Shown here in pieces: positions 1 to 5,986 of a stretch of 6,739 nucleotides of DNA. The notes under the pieces were generated by a model, which saw nothing but the letters and a program-made list of their open reading frames with translations, was not told where the DNA came from and did no database searches. This DNA is from Actinomycetes bacterium. GTDB taxonomy: Bacteria > Actinomycetota > Acidimicrobiia > Acidimicrobiales > RAAP-2. A program made the translations under genes and the position numbers. How positions within the stretch are numbered: position 1 is the first letter of the stretch; every line of letters starts with the position of its first letter. The DNA lies in NCBI GenBank assembly GCA_021781315.1, contig JAJXXB010000027.1:1-6739 (forward strand). The letters are read 5' to 3'.

Positions 1-36
1 CGGATCGACGCCGGTCTCGACCACCACGGTCGTCAC
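1..36 (-). CDS. Start of an unidentified gene (partial, N-terminal 12 codons)
   Basis: On the minus strand a GTG at 36-34 overlaps the TGA of the preceding small gene (stop at 35-33), making a GTGA junction identical in form to the purF/purM and purM/pyrE junctions in this window. The twelve codons to the window edge are open and read MTTVVVETGVDP, a hydrophobic beta-strand-like start rich in G/C third positions. This is too little to name a family. The call rests on the overlap geometry and codon pattern, not on homology. If real, the gene is translationally coupled to the 83-residue protein and belongs to the same transcript. Confidence 0.45.
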   Translation of the reverse strand, partial: MTTVVVETGVDP

Positions 37-284
37 CGGTCCCCGACCGGGGCCCGGTGGTGGCGTCGGCTCGGCGTGTGCTCCCAGGGGCCGCGGACTA
101 CGACGTCGACCTGGCCGCGGCGCGCGACGGTCACCGCCTTCGAATCGACGACCCGCCACACGGGTTCCACGCTCGCCACGACCGGCGAGTCGCGGTGCAC
201 CTCGACGAGATACCACGACGGTCGCCGCGCCGCGCGAACGGAACGGTAGATGAATCGGGTGGCGCTCGGCGTAGTCTCGGTCAT
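33..284 (-). CDS. Small hypothetical protein, 83 residues
   Basis: I do not recognise this protein. The reading frame is open further upstream, but the ATG at 284-282 is preferred because a TACGGT -10 box lies exactly six bases before it, as expected for a leaderless transcript. The product begins MTETTPSATRFIYRSVRAAR, has a central part with alternating hydrophobic residues (WYLVEV, VWRVVDSKAVTVAR, VDVVVRG) that suggests a small beta-rich fold, and a basic, disordered-looking tail (TPSRRHHRAPVGDR). No signal peptide, membrane segment or cysteine pair is visible. Third codon positions are strongly G/C, like the real genes here and unlike a random antisense frame. It is divergent from the serine hydrolase and overlaps the next minus-strand gene by GTGA, so it is probably the first gene of a leftward operon. 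It was chosen over the competing plus-strand frame at 57-437, which has no good start. Confidence 0.6.
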   Translation of the reverse strand: MTETTPSATRFIYRSVRAARRPSWYLVEVHRDSPVVASVEPVWRVVDSKAVTVARRGQVDVVVRGPWEHTPSRRHHRAPVGDR

Positions 285-290
285 GCCCCG

Positions 291-296
291 ACCGTA
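291..296 (-). promoter_or_regulatory. -10 box for leaderless small gene
   Basis: Minus-strand TACGGT fits the TAnnnT pattern of actinobacterial -10 boxes. Six bases (cggggc) separate it from the ATG at 284, so transcription would start at the A of the start codon. No convincing -35 hexamer is seen at 16-18 bases. The same arrangement is found before the PHP gene at 4458-4463. Confidence 0.45.
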
Positions 297-314
297 TCGA
301 GGCGGTGTCACATC

Positions 315-319
315 GGAGG
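315..319 (+). promoter_or_regulatory. Shine-Dalgarno GGAGG deciding the hydrolase start
   Basis: GGAGG sits three bases before the GTG at 323. The spacing is short, but it is the only good Shine-Dalgarno match near the hydrolase start, and it favours 323 over the in-frame GTG at 305. The latter has neither a ribosome site nor a correctly placed -10 box for leaderless initiation. Confidence 0.4.
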
Positions 320-322
320 ACC

Positions 323-1375
323 GTGGCAGATCTCGCGTCAATCACCCCGCGCTGGTGCGACCAGCCCACTGACACACCCTGGCCGACGTCGACGTGGCCC
401 GAGGGACCCCGGCGCGCGGCCCTCGACGCGGTCGTGAGCGAGGGCTTCGACGACGCCGACCTCGCCGAGACCAACGCCGTGCTCGTGGTCGCCCACGGAC
501 GGATCGTCGCCGAGCGCTACGGCGGCACCACCCCGTCCTTCACCGGCGACGGCGAGCCCGTCGGCCCCTCGACGCCCCTCATCTCGTGGTCGATGGCCAA
601 GTCCGTGCTCCACGGCGTCGTCGGCCTACTCGTCGACGAGGGCCGCCTCGACCCCGCGGCGCCCGCGCCCGTCGCGCCGTGGCGCGACGACGCCCGCGGC
701 GCGATCACCCTCGCCGACCTGCTCGCGATGCGCGACGGCCTCGACTTCGTCGAGTCCTACGACGTCGACCAGCCGAGCCACGTCATCGAGATGCTCTTCG
801 GGCCGGGCCGGGCTGACATGGGTGCCTACGCGGCCGCCCGTCCCCTCGCCCACGAGCCGGACACCACCTTCAACTACTCGAGCGGCACCACCAACATCAT
901 CAGCCGCCTCGTCGCCGACGTCGTCGGGCGCGGCGAGGACTACCACCGCTTCCTCGCCGAGCGGCTCTTCCAGCCCATCGGCGCGACGAGCGCTCGGGCG
1001 ACGCTCGATGAGTCGGGGGTCTTCGTCGCCTCGAGCTTCCTGCACGCCACGGCGCGGGACTACGCGCGCTTCGCCCTGCTCTACCTGCGCGGTGGGCGAT
1101 GGGGCGAACACCGGCTGCTCTCGCCCGAGTGGGTCGCCACCGCCCAAGTCCCGCGCAGCCGTGACCCCGAGACCGGCTTCGCCTACGCCTGGCAGTGGTG
1201 GGTCACGGGCGACGAGTACGGCACCTACGAGGCCCACGGCTACGAGGGCCAGTTGATCAGCGTCGTGCCCGCGCTCGACGCGATCATCGTGCGACTCGGG
1301 CGCACGCCCGAGGACCGCGCGAGCCTCGTGCACGAGTGGCGCACGCGACTGCTCGCGGTGCTCGCGGCGGGCTAA
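323..1375 (+). CDS. Serine hydrolase, beta-lactamase family (class C / esterase-like fold)
   Basis: This is a 350-residue protein of the beta-lactamase/penicillin-binding-protein-like serine hydrolase superfamily. With numbering from GTG 323, the catalytic SxxK motif is SMAK at about 90-93 (Ser90 nucleophile, Lys93 base). The second motif is YSSG at about 185-188 (Tyr185). The third-motif position, KTG in true class C enzymes, reads HGYEGQ at about 305-310, a form common in esterase and peptidase members. Between them are LADLLAMRDGLDF (the LLxHxSGL-like stretch), LAERLFQPIGA, and ATARDYARFALLYLRGGRWG, all usual for this family. No signal peptide or membrane helix is visible, so a cytoplasmic enzyme is likely. 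Substrate cannot be told: esters, amides or D-amino peptides are all possible, and resistance to beta-lactams should not be assumed. The in-frame GTG at 305 is an alternative start, adding six residues. Its TAA interlocks with the TAG of convergent pyrE (4-base overlap). Confidence 0.9.
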   Translation: MADLASITPRWCDQPTDTPWPTSTWPEGPRRAALDAVVSEGFDDADLAETNAVLVVAHGRIVAERYGGTTPSFTGDGEPVGPSTPLISWSMAKSVLHGVVGLLVDEGRLDPAAPAPVAPWRDDARGAITLADLLAMRDGLDFVESYDVDQPSHVIEMLFGPGRADMGAYAAARPLAHEPDTTFNYSSGTTNIISRLVADVVGRGEDYHRFLAERLFQPIGATSARATLDESGVFVASSFLHATARDYARFALLYLRGGRWGEHRLLSPEWVATAQVPRSRDPETGFAYAWQWWVTGDEYGTYEAHGYEGQLISVVPALDAIIVRLGRTPEDRASLVHEWRTRLLAVLAAG

Positions 1376-1923
1376 GCGCCCTCGAAGGGGAACCCGAGGT
1401 CCGCCGCGGTGAAGACCGCGGTGAATGGCCACCCCTCGGCTGCGGCGAGCGAGGCGGCCGTGCCGCCCCGGTCGACGAGCGCGAGCAGCAAGACGACCTC
1501 GCCTCCGGCGTCGCGGATGGCCCGCGCGGCCTCGAGCAGGCTCGTGCCGCGCGTGACGGTGTCCTCGGTCACCACCACGCGGTCACCGGGCTCGAGGGCC
1601 CCCGCGATCCGTCCGCCGGCGCCGTGGTCCTTCACCTCCTTGCGCACCGAGAAGGCGCGCAGGAACCGGCCCCGCGTGGCCCCGACCGCGGCCGTGATGT
1701 AGCTCGCGCCGTCGGCGCCCATCGTCAACCCGCCGATGGCGGTCGCCTCGGGCGGGATCCGCTCGAGCAAGAGCGTCGCCACGTCCACCATCACCTCGGG
1801 GGCGCTGATGGTCTGCTTGGAGTCGATGAACCAGGTCGAGCTGCGGCCCGACTTCAGCGTGAACTGGCCCCGTCGCACCGCGTGCTCGAGCAGGTGGGCG
1901 CGCACACGCTCGTAGGCGCTCAC
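1372..1923 (-). CDS. pyrE: Orotate phosphoribosyltransferase
   Basis: PyrE (EC 2.4.2.10) joins orotate to PRPP to make OMP, the fifth step of de novo pyrimidine synthesis, in the cytoplasm as a dimer. The 183-residue length is normal for bacterial enzymes. The N-terminal orotate-binding region reads GQFTLKSGRSSTWFIDSK (residues 19-36). The catalytic loop is RKEVKDHG (94-101), with the conserved Arg and Lys residues. The PRPP-binding signature is VVVTEDTVTRGTS (116-128), including the paired acidic residues. The GTG start at 1923 overlaps the purM TGA as GTGA, so translation is coupled to purM and no separate promoter is expected. It is the last gene of the purF-purM-pyrE unit, and its stop interlocks with the convergent hydrolase gene, leaving no room for an intergenic terminator. 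Generic phosphoribosyltransferases were considered, but the RKExKxHG loop points to PyrE. Confidence 0.94.
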   Translation of the reverse strand: MSAYERVRAHLLEHAVRRGQFTLKSGRSSTWFIDSKQTISAPEVMVDVATLLLERIPPEATAIGGLTMGADGASYITAAVGATRGRFLRAFSVRKEVKDHGAGGRIAGALEPGDRVVVTEDTVTRGTSLLEAARAIRDAGGEVVLLLALVDRGGTAASLAAAEGWPFTAVFTAADLGFPFEGA

Positions 1924-2981
1924 GGCAGGCGCACCACGCCCGAACCGGGTTCGACCCGGCCGACCACCGACGCCGACACCCCGAGGTCGCTCGCGATCGA
2001 CACCACGTCGTCGGCGGCCTCGGGGTCGACGACGAGCGTCATGCCGAGTCCGCAGTTGAACACGCGTACCATCTCCTCGGCCGAGACCGGGCCGCGCCGT
2101 TGGATCTCGAAGAAGATCGCCGGCGTCTCGAAGGCGTCGAGGTCGATGACCGCGTCGAGGTCGGCGGGCAGGACCCGCGCCACGTTGCCGACGATGCCCC
2201 CGCCCGTGATGTGCGCGATGGCGTGCACCGCGCTCGGGTACGCGTCGCGTGCGGCCAGCGCGGCCGGCGCGTAGATCACCGACGGGCGCAACAGCTCCTC
2301 GCCGAGGGACGTCGTCGCGCCGTCGTAGGCCGGGCGGTCGAGGGCGTCAGCGTCGTTGAGCAGGACCCGGCGCGCGAGCGAGTAGCCGTTGGAGCGCAGG
2401 CCCGGGGACCAGAAGCCGACGATCGCGTCGCCCGTTTCCACCCGCGACGGACCGAGTTCGGCCCCGCGCTCGACGACCCCGACCGCGAAGCCGGCGACGT
2501 CGAGCTCGTCGGGGCGCATCACGCCACCGTGCTCGGCCGTCTCACCGCCGAGCAGCGCGGTCGCGGCGATCCGACAGCCCGTGGCGATCCCGCCGACGAG
2601 CTCTTCGAGCCGAGCGGGGTCGAGCGACCCGACGGCCACGTAGTCGAGGAGGAACAGGGGCTCGGCCCCGACGCACACGAGGTCGTCCACCAGCATCGCC
2701 ACGAGGTCCAGACCCACCGTGTCGTAGCGTCCGACCAGCCGGGCGACCTCGAGCTTCGTGCCCACGCCGTCGGCCGAGGCGACGAGCACCGGGTCGTAGT
2801 AGCGCTCGCGGTCGAGGTGGAAGAGGCCGCCGAACCCGCCGATGGCCCCGAGCACCCCGGGCCGGTTGGTGCTCGCGACGGTGGCGGCGATCCGGCGCAC
2901 GGCGTCGTCGCCCGCGTCGATCGAGACCCCGGCCGCCGCGTAGGTCAGCCCGCTCGGCCCGAGATCGAGGAGCCGGCTCAC
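1920..2981 (-). CDS. purM: Phosphoribosylformylglycinamidine cyclo-ligase (AIR synthetase)
   Basis: PurM (EC 6.3.3.1) uses ATP to close the imidazole ring of FGAM, giving AIR, the fifth step of de novo purine synthesis. It is a 353-residue member of the PurM/PurL/SelD/HypE ATP-binding superfamily. Visible motifs in order are YAAAGVSIDAGD (14-25), GGFGGLF (48-54), ASADGVGTK (68-76), LVDDLVCVGAEP (97-108), GGETAE (145-150), GLRSNGYSLAR (194-204), HITGGGI (257-263) and FNCGLGM (308-314). Some positions differ from the textbook versions: HGG follows GGETAE where MPG is usual, the FNMGIGM stretch has Cys and Leu, and GNVARVLP replaces ENLPRVLP. The overall pattern is still clearly intact. The GTG start at 2981 overlaps the purF TGA, and its own TGA overlaps the pyrE GTG, so it is translationally coupled on both sides. 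The first 12 residues before the conserved Tyr are longer than in some homologues, but no better internal start is present. Confidence 0.96.
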   Translation of the reverse strand: MSRLLDLGPSGLTYAAAGVSIDAGDDAVRRIAATVASTNRPGVLGAIGGFGGLFHLDRERYYDPVLVASADGVGTKLEVARLVGRYDTVGLDLVAMLVDDLVCVGAEPLFLLDYVAVGSLDPARLEELVGGIATGCRIAATALLGGETAEHGGVMRPDELDVAGFAVGVVERGAELGPSRVETGDAIVGFWSPGLRSNGYSLARRVLLNDADALDRPAYDGATTSLGEELLRPSVIYAPAALAARDAYPSAVHAIAHITGGGIVGNVARVLPADLDAVIDLDAFETPAIFFEIQRRGPVSAEEMVRVFNCGLGMTLVVDPEAADDVVSIASDLGVSASVVGRVEPGSGVVRLP

Positions 2982-4378
2982 CAGTGGGCTCGCGACTGGC
3001 CGATGACGACGGGCGTCGGCGCCGGGTAGTTACCGGTCAAGCAGGCGTCACAACACGCGTCGCCGACCTCGACCGCGGTGCGCAGGTCCTCCATCGAGAT
3101 GAAGGCGAGCGAGTCAGCGTCGATGAACTCGCGCATCTCCTCGAGGGTGTGGGTCGCGGCCAGCAGCTCCTCGCGGTTCGGCGTGTCGATGCCGTAGTAG
3201 CAGGGCCAGACGAACGGCGGCGAGGAGATCCGCAGGTGCACCTCGCGCGCACCGGCCTCGCGCAACATGCGCACGAGTGCCCTCGTCGTCGTGCCGCGCA
3301 CGATCGAGTCGTCCACCACCACGAGGCGCTGGCCCTCGATCGTGTCGCGCAACGGGTTGAGTTTGCGGCGCACGCCCGCGGCGCGCTGGGCCTGGTCGGG
3401 CGTGATGAAGGTGCGCCCGATGTAGCGGTTCTTCACGAGCCCGTAGCCGAAGGGGATGCCCGACGCCTTGGCGTAGCCCTCGGCGGCGGGGATGCCCGAG
3501 TCGGGCACGCCCATCACGAGGTCGGCCTCGACCGGCGAAGAGGTGGCGAGTCGCTCGCCCATGCGCCGGCGCACGGAGTGGACCTGGTGGCCCATGAGGT
3601 AGGCGTCGGGGCGCGCGAAGTAGACGAACTCGAAGATGCAGAGCCGGGTCGGGCCCTCGGCCGGTTCGAGCAACCGCGTCGAGGTCATACCGCTTTCGGT
3701 GATCGTGACCATCTCGCCGGGCTCGACCTCTCGCACGAAGGTCGCCCCGACGACGTCCAGGGCGGGCGTCTCGGAGGCGACCACCCAGCCCTCGGGGGCG
3801 TCGGGTTCACCGAGGCGTCCGACGCAGAGCGGCCGGAACCCGTGGGGGTCGCGCACCGCGTGGATGGCGCCGGCCTCGAGGACGACCATCGAGAACGCGC
3901 CCTCGGCCCGACGAAGCACGTCGTGCAGGGCCTCGGGCAAGGTCGCGCCCTCGAGCACGGCGTGGCCGAGCAGTTCCGCGACGAGGTCTGAATCCGAGAG
4001 CATCGTGGTCAGGTGCAGCCCCGCCGACTCGGCGAGCGCGACGGTGTTGGTCAGGTTGCCGTTGTGGGCGAGCGCGAAGCCCGACTCGCCGGCCGAGCGG
4101 TAGACCGGCTGAGCGGCCGTCCAGTTCGCCGACCCCGAGGTCGAGTAGCGCGTGTGGCCGATCACCATGGACCCGGCGAGCGCGCGCAGGGTGGTGTCGG
4201 CGAACACGTGGCTCACGAGACCGTTGTCCTTCACGACCGTGATCTGGTGGTTCTGGAAGGTCGCCATCCCCGCCGACTCCTGGCCGCGGTGCTGGAGGGC
4301 GTAGAGCGCGTCGTAGCACGCGTACGCGACATCACGACCGGGCGCGACGACACCGACGACTCCGCACGCTTCCTTCAC
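2978..4378 (-). CDS. purF: Amidophosphoribosyltransferase (glutamine PRPP amidotransferase)
   Basis: PurF (EC 2.4.2.14) transfers ammonia from glutamine to PRPP, making phosphoribosylamine, the committed step of purine synthesis. The 466-residue protein has an N-terminal Ntn glutaminase domain and a C-terminal phosphoribosyltransferase domain. It starts MKEACGVVGV, so Cys5 is the expected nucleophile after removal of a four-residue propeptide. Further glutaminase motifs are ALQHRGQESAG (27-37), GHTRYST (74-80) and HNGNLTN (105-111). The PRPP loop is VVVDDSIVRGTTT (353-365). Cys247, Cys393, Cys443 and Cys446 lie where the Bacillus subtilis-type enzyme holds its [4Fe-4S] cluster, so this is the propeptide plus iron-sulfur class, likely oxygen-sensitive and nucleotide-inhibited. 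The GTG start at 4378 is fixed by the short propeptide and by the upstream -10 box. It is the first gene of the purF-purM-pyrE operon; its TGA overlaps the purM GTG. Confidence 0.97.
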   Translation of the reverse strand: MKEACGVVGVVAPGRDVAYACYDALYALQHRGQESAGMATFQNHQITVVKDNGLVSHVFADTTLRALAGSMVIGHTRYSTSGSANWTAAQPVYRSAGESGFALAHNGNLTNTVALAESAGLHLTTMLSDSDLVAELLGHAVLEGATLPEALHDVLRRAEGAFSMVVLEAGAIHAVRDPHGFRPLCVGRLGEPDAPEGWVVASETPALDVVGATFVREVEPGEMVTITESGMTSTRLLEPAEGPTRLCIFEFVYFARPDAYLMGHQVHSVRRRMGERLATSSPVEADLVMGVPDSGIPAAEGYAKASGIPFGYGLVKNRYIGRTFITPDQAQRAAGVRRKLNPLRDTIEGQRLVVVDDSIVRGTTTRALVRMLREAGAREVHLRISSPPFVWPCYYGIDTPNREELLAATHTLEEMREFIDADSLAFISMEDLRTAVEVGDACCDACLTGNYPAPTPVVIGQSRAHW

Positions 4379-4387
4379 GATCGGCCC

Positions 4388-4393
4388 ATCCTA
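4388..4393 (-). promoter_or_regulatory. -10 box of purF-purM-pyrE operon
   Basis: Minus-strand TAGGAT matches TAnnnT and lies nine bases before the purF GTG, predicting a transcript with about three bases of leader. A good -35 hexamer is not visible at the expected distance. The very short leader leaves no space for a purine riboswitch or attenuator, so any regulation should act on the DNA. Confidence 0.45.
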
Positions 4394-4417
4394 CGGGTCT
4401 GGGGGAATTGCACGTCC

Positions 4418-4441
4418 CAGTCTCGCACAGTCTCCCGAGAC
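4418..4441. repeat. CAGTCTC direct repeats plus inverted arm, possible operator
   Basis: CAGTCTC occurs at 4418-4424 and again at 4428-4434, start to start ten bases, one helical turn. GTCTCG (4420-4425) is also matched by its reverse complement CGAGAC at 4436-4441. The cluster lies in the 91-base divergent region between purF and the PHP gene. It overlaps the expected -35 region of the PHP promoter and lies just upstream of the expected purF -35 region. It could bind a regulator of either or both promoters. No match to a known purine operator is claimed. Confidence 0.35.
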
Positions 4442-4457
4442 CATCGGGCGTTGTCGC

Positions 4458-4463
4458 TACGCT
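4458..4463 (+). promoter_or_regulatory. -10 box for leaderless PHP gene
   Basis: TACGCT matches TAnnnT and is followed by exactly six bases (tcatgg) before the GTG at 4470, so the transcript should begin at the start codon. No Shine-Dalgarno sequence precedes the gene, in agreement with leaderless initiation. No clear -35 hexamer is seen. Confidence 0.5.
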
Positions 4464-4469
4464 TCATGG

Positions 4470-5411
4470 GTGATCGATTTGCACACGCACTCGACCTATT
4501 CCGACGGATCCGACCGACCAGCGGAATTGGCTCGGCGCGCCCGCGAGGTGGGCCTGTCGGCGATCGCGCTCACCGACCACGACAGCACCCTCGGCCACGA
4601 GGAGATGGCGCTCGCGTGCGCCGCCGAAGGGGTCGACTACGTAGTCGGGGTCGAGGTCTCGCTTCGCGACAACGAGTTCCCCAAGGTCCGCCCCGGTTCC
4701 CCGCCCGCGCCTCGCAACGTGCACGTGCTGGCGTACTTCGTCCCGACCAACCCGGCCCACCCCGTCCAAGCCTGTCTCGCCGAGCTACGCCACGACCGGG
4801 ACCTGCGCAACGTCGCCCTCGTCGACGCCCTCGTCGAGCGGGGTTTCACCAAGCTCGACCTCGCGTACCTGACCGGGCTCGCCGGCAACGTCCACTCGAT
4901 CGGTCGACCCCACTTCGCGCGCGCGATGTTCGAGCTGCACCCCGAGATCGTCGGACCGCGCACGGCGTCGTCGTGGAACCAGCTCTTCACCGACTGGCTC
5001 GGTGACGGGGGGCGCGCCTACATCCCCAAGGCGAGCATGTCGATCGAGTCCTTCATCGAGTCGACCCGCGACTCCGGGGTCGTCGTGTCGATTGCCCACC
5101 CACTCGTCAACTACCTCGACGACGCCCCCCTCTCGAGCGCCGAGCGCACGATGCCTCGGGTGCTCGACTCGCTTCGCGAGCGCGGCGTCGTCGGCATCGA
5201 GGCCTACTACGGCAGCAACGACGAGTCGACGCGAGCGCTCATGGTCACCCTCACGCGCAACGCGGGACTCATCCCGACGGGCGGCTCGGACTACCACGGC
5301 TCCTACAAGCAGGACATCGCGCTCGGGCGGGGCCGCACCGGCGACCTCCACGTGCCCGACCACGTCCTCGAGGAACTGCGCGCCGCACACGCCGACGCCC
5401 TCGTGGACTGA
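4470..5411 (+). CDS. PHP-domain phosphoesterase, RNase AM/TrpH (YciV)-like
   Basis: This 313-residue protein belongs to the PHP (polymerase and histidinol phosphatase) metal-dependent phosphoesterases, closest in layout to the TrpH/YciV/RNase AM group. Known members hydrolyse 3',5'-nucleotide bisphosphates or trim RNA 5' ends; which applies here is inference. The full metal-ligand set is visible: DLHTHSTYSDG (His5, His7, Asp12), TDHD (35-38, with His37), GVEVS with Glu62, NVHVLAYF with His85, AHP with His210, and GGSDYHG with Asp274 and His276. The GRPHFA stretch (145-150) is also typical of the group. The middle part (about 86-205) is the usual insertion between PHP motifs. The GTG start at 4470 is fixed by the DLHTHS motif at the extreme N-terminus and a -10 box six bases upstream. 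It is divergent from purF and probably co-transcribed with the following acetyltransferase, 12 bases downstream. No signal peptide is seen, so a cytoplasmic location is expected. Confidence 0.93.
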   Translation: MIDLHTHSTYSDGSDRPAELARRAREVGLSAIALTDHDSTLGHEEMALACAAEGVDYVVGVEVSLRDNEFPKVRPGSPPAPRNVHVLAYFVPTNPAHPVQACLAELRHDRDLRNVALVDALVERGFTKLDLAYLTGLAGNVHSIGRPHFARAMFELHPEIVGPRTASSWNQLFTDWLGDGGRAYIPKASMSIESFIESTRDSGVVVSIAHPLVNYLDDAPLSSAERTMPRVLDSLRERGVVGIEAYYGSNDESTRALMVTLTRNAGLIPTGGSDYHGSYKQDIALGRGRTGDLHVPDHVLEELRAAHADALVD

Positions 5412-5423
5412 ACGGCGTCGCGC

Positions 5424-5918
5424 GTGAACGACCTGCGCACGCCACGACTCCTCCTGCGCGCGATCGACGAGGACGAAGCGGCGCGGATCCTGTCGGGCGT
5501 CGCGGGACCTGATGACAGGTGGGCCCCTGATTTCCCCTTCGAGGGCGACCGCATCGCCGTCGGCTCCTTCGCGCGACACACCGCCGAGTACGGCGAGCAG
5601 CGACCCTTCGGCCACTACGTGATCGCGGGACTCGAAGACGGTCGCGTCGTCGGTGGCATCGGCTTCCGGGGCCGCCCGACGAACGGTCGCGTCGAGGTCG
5701 GCTACGGCCTGGTCCCCTCGGCCCGCGGTCGCGGCTACGCCGCAGAGGCGCTCACCGCTCTGCTCGACCTCGCGCGCGAGAACGGCGCGAGCGTCGTCGA
5801 GGCCGAGACGACACCCGACAACGTGGCGTCTCAACGAACGCTCGAGCGCGCCGGCTTCACCGTGGTCGGGACCGACGAACGCCTCATCCGCTACGAGATC
5901 GCACTGACGGCGCACTGA
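5424..5918 (+). CDS. GNAT family N-acetyltransferase (RimJ/RimL-like)
   Basis: This is a 164-residue acetyl-CoA-dependent acetyltransferase. The N-terminus, LRTPRLLLRAIDEDEAARIL, is the standard opening of RimJ/RimL-type GNAT proteins. Motif A with the acetyl-CoA pyrophosphate loop is VGYGLVPSARGRGYAAEAL (about 92-110, loop RGRGYA 101-106). The motif B region, TPDNVASQRTLERAGF (130-145), has the usual Asn and aromatic ending. The acceptor cannot be predicted; ribosomal or other protein N-termini, small amines and antibiotics all occur in this group. The WAPDFPFEGD stretch near residues 33-42 resembles an actinobacterial subgroup of small GNAT proteins. The GTG start at 5424 follows the PHP stop by 12 bases, lacks a clear Shine-Dalgarno sequence and is probably translated by coupling to the upstream gene. 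A small hairpin directly after the stop may end the transcript. Confidence 0.92.
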   Translation: MNDLRTPRLLLRAIDEDEAARILSGVAGPDDRWAPDFPFEGDRIAVGSFARHTAEYGEQRPFGHYVIAGLEDGRVVGGIGFRGRPTNGRVEVGYGLVPSARGRGYAAEALTALLDLARENGASVVEAETTPDNVASQRTLERAGFTVVGTDERLIRYEIALTAH

Positions 5919-5941
5919 CCAGTCCTCGACCGCGCGACTGG
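5919..5941 (+). terminator. Possible weak terminator hairpin after the GNAT gene
   Basis: CCAGTC (5919-5924) and GACTGG (5936-5941) form a six-base-pair stem around an 11-base loop that starts at the first base after the GNAT stop codon. There is no T-run, which is common for high-GC actinobacterial terminators but also makes the call uncertain. Confidence 0.35.
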
Positions 5942-5986
5942 ACCGTCACCGTCCTCGCGATGGTACCGACAAGGAACGCGGGGCAT

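Noticed and set aside
57..437. Plus-strand frame of 126 codons at the left edge
   Set aside because: It has a weak start and Arg/Gly/Pro-rich composition, and it overlaps both the better supported 83-residue minus gene and the hydrolase start.
626..1432. Minus-strand open frame of 268 codons over the serine hydrolase
   Set aside because: It is antisense to a gene with intact SxxK and YSS motifs, and its translation lacks any domain-like pattern.
1195..3991. Three long plus-strand open frames (1195-2274, 2100-3029, 2984-3991)
   Set aside because: They are mirror frames of pyrE, purM and purF, with biased composition and no recognisable motifs; the minus-strand genes are certain.
4379..4469. 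Purine riboswitch or leader attenuator for purF
   Set aside because: The predicted transcript starts about three bases before the GTG, and the region has no room for an aptamer plus expression platform.
4785..5915. Long minus-strand open frame (376 codons) opposite the PHP and GNAT genes
   Set aside because: It is antisense to two proteins with complete catalytic motifs. Its translation is low-complexity, rich in Arg, Glu, Asp, Val and Gly, which is what high-GC codon bias produces on the opposite strand.
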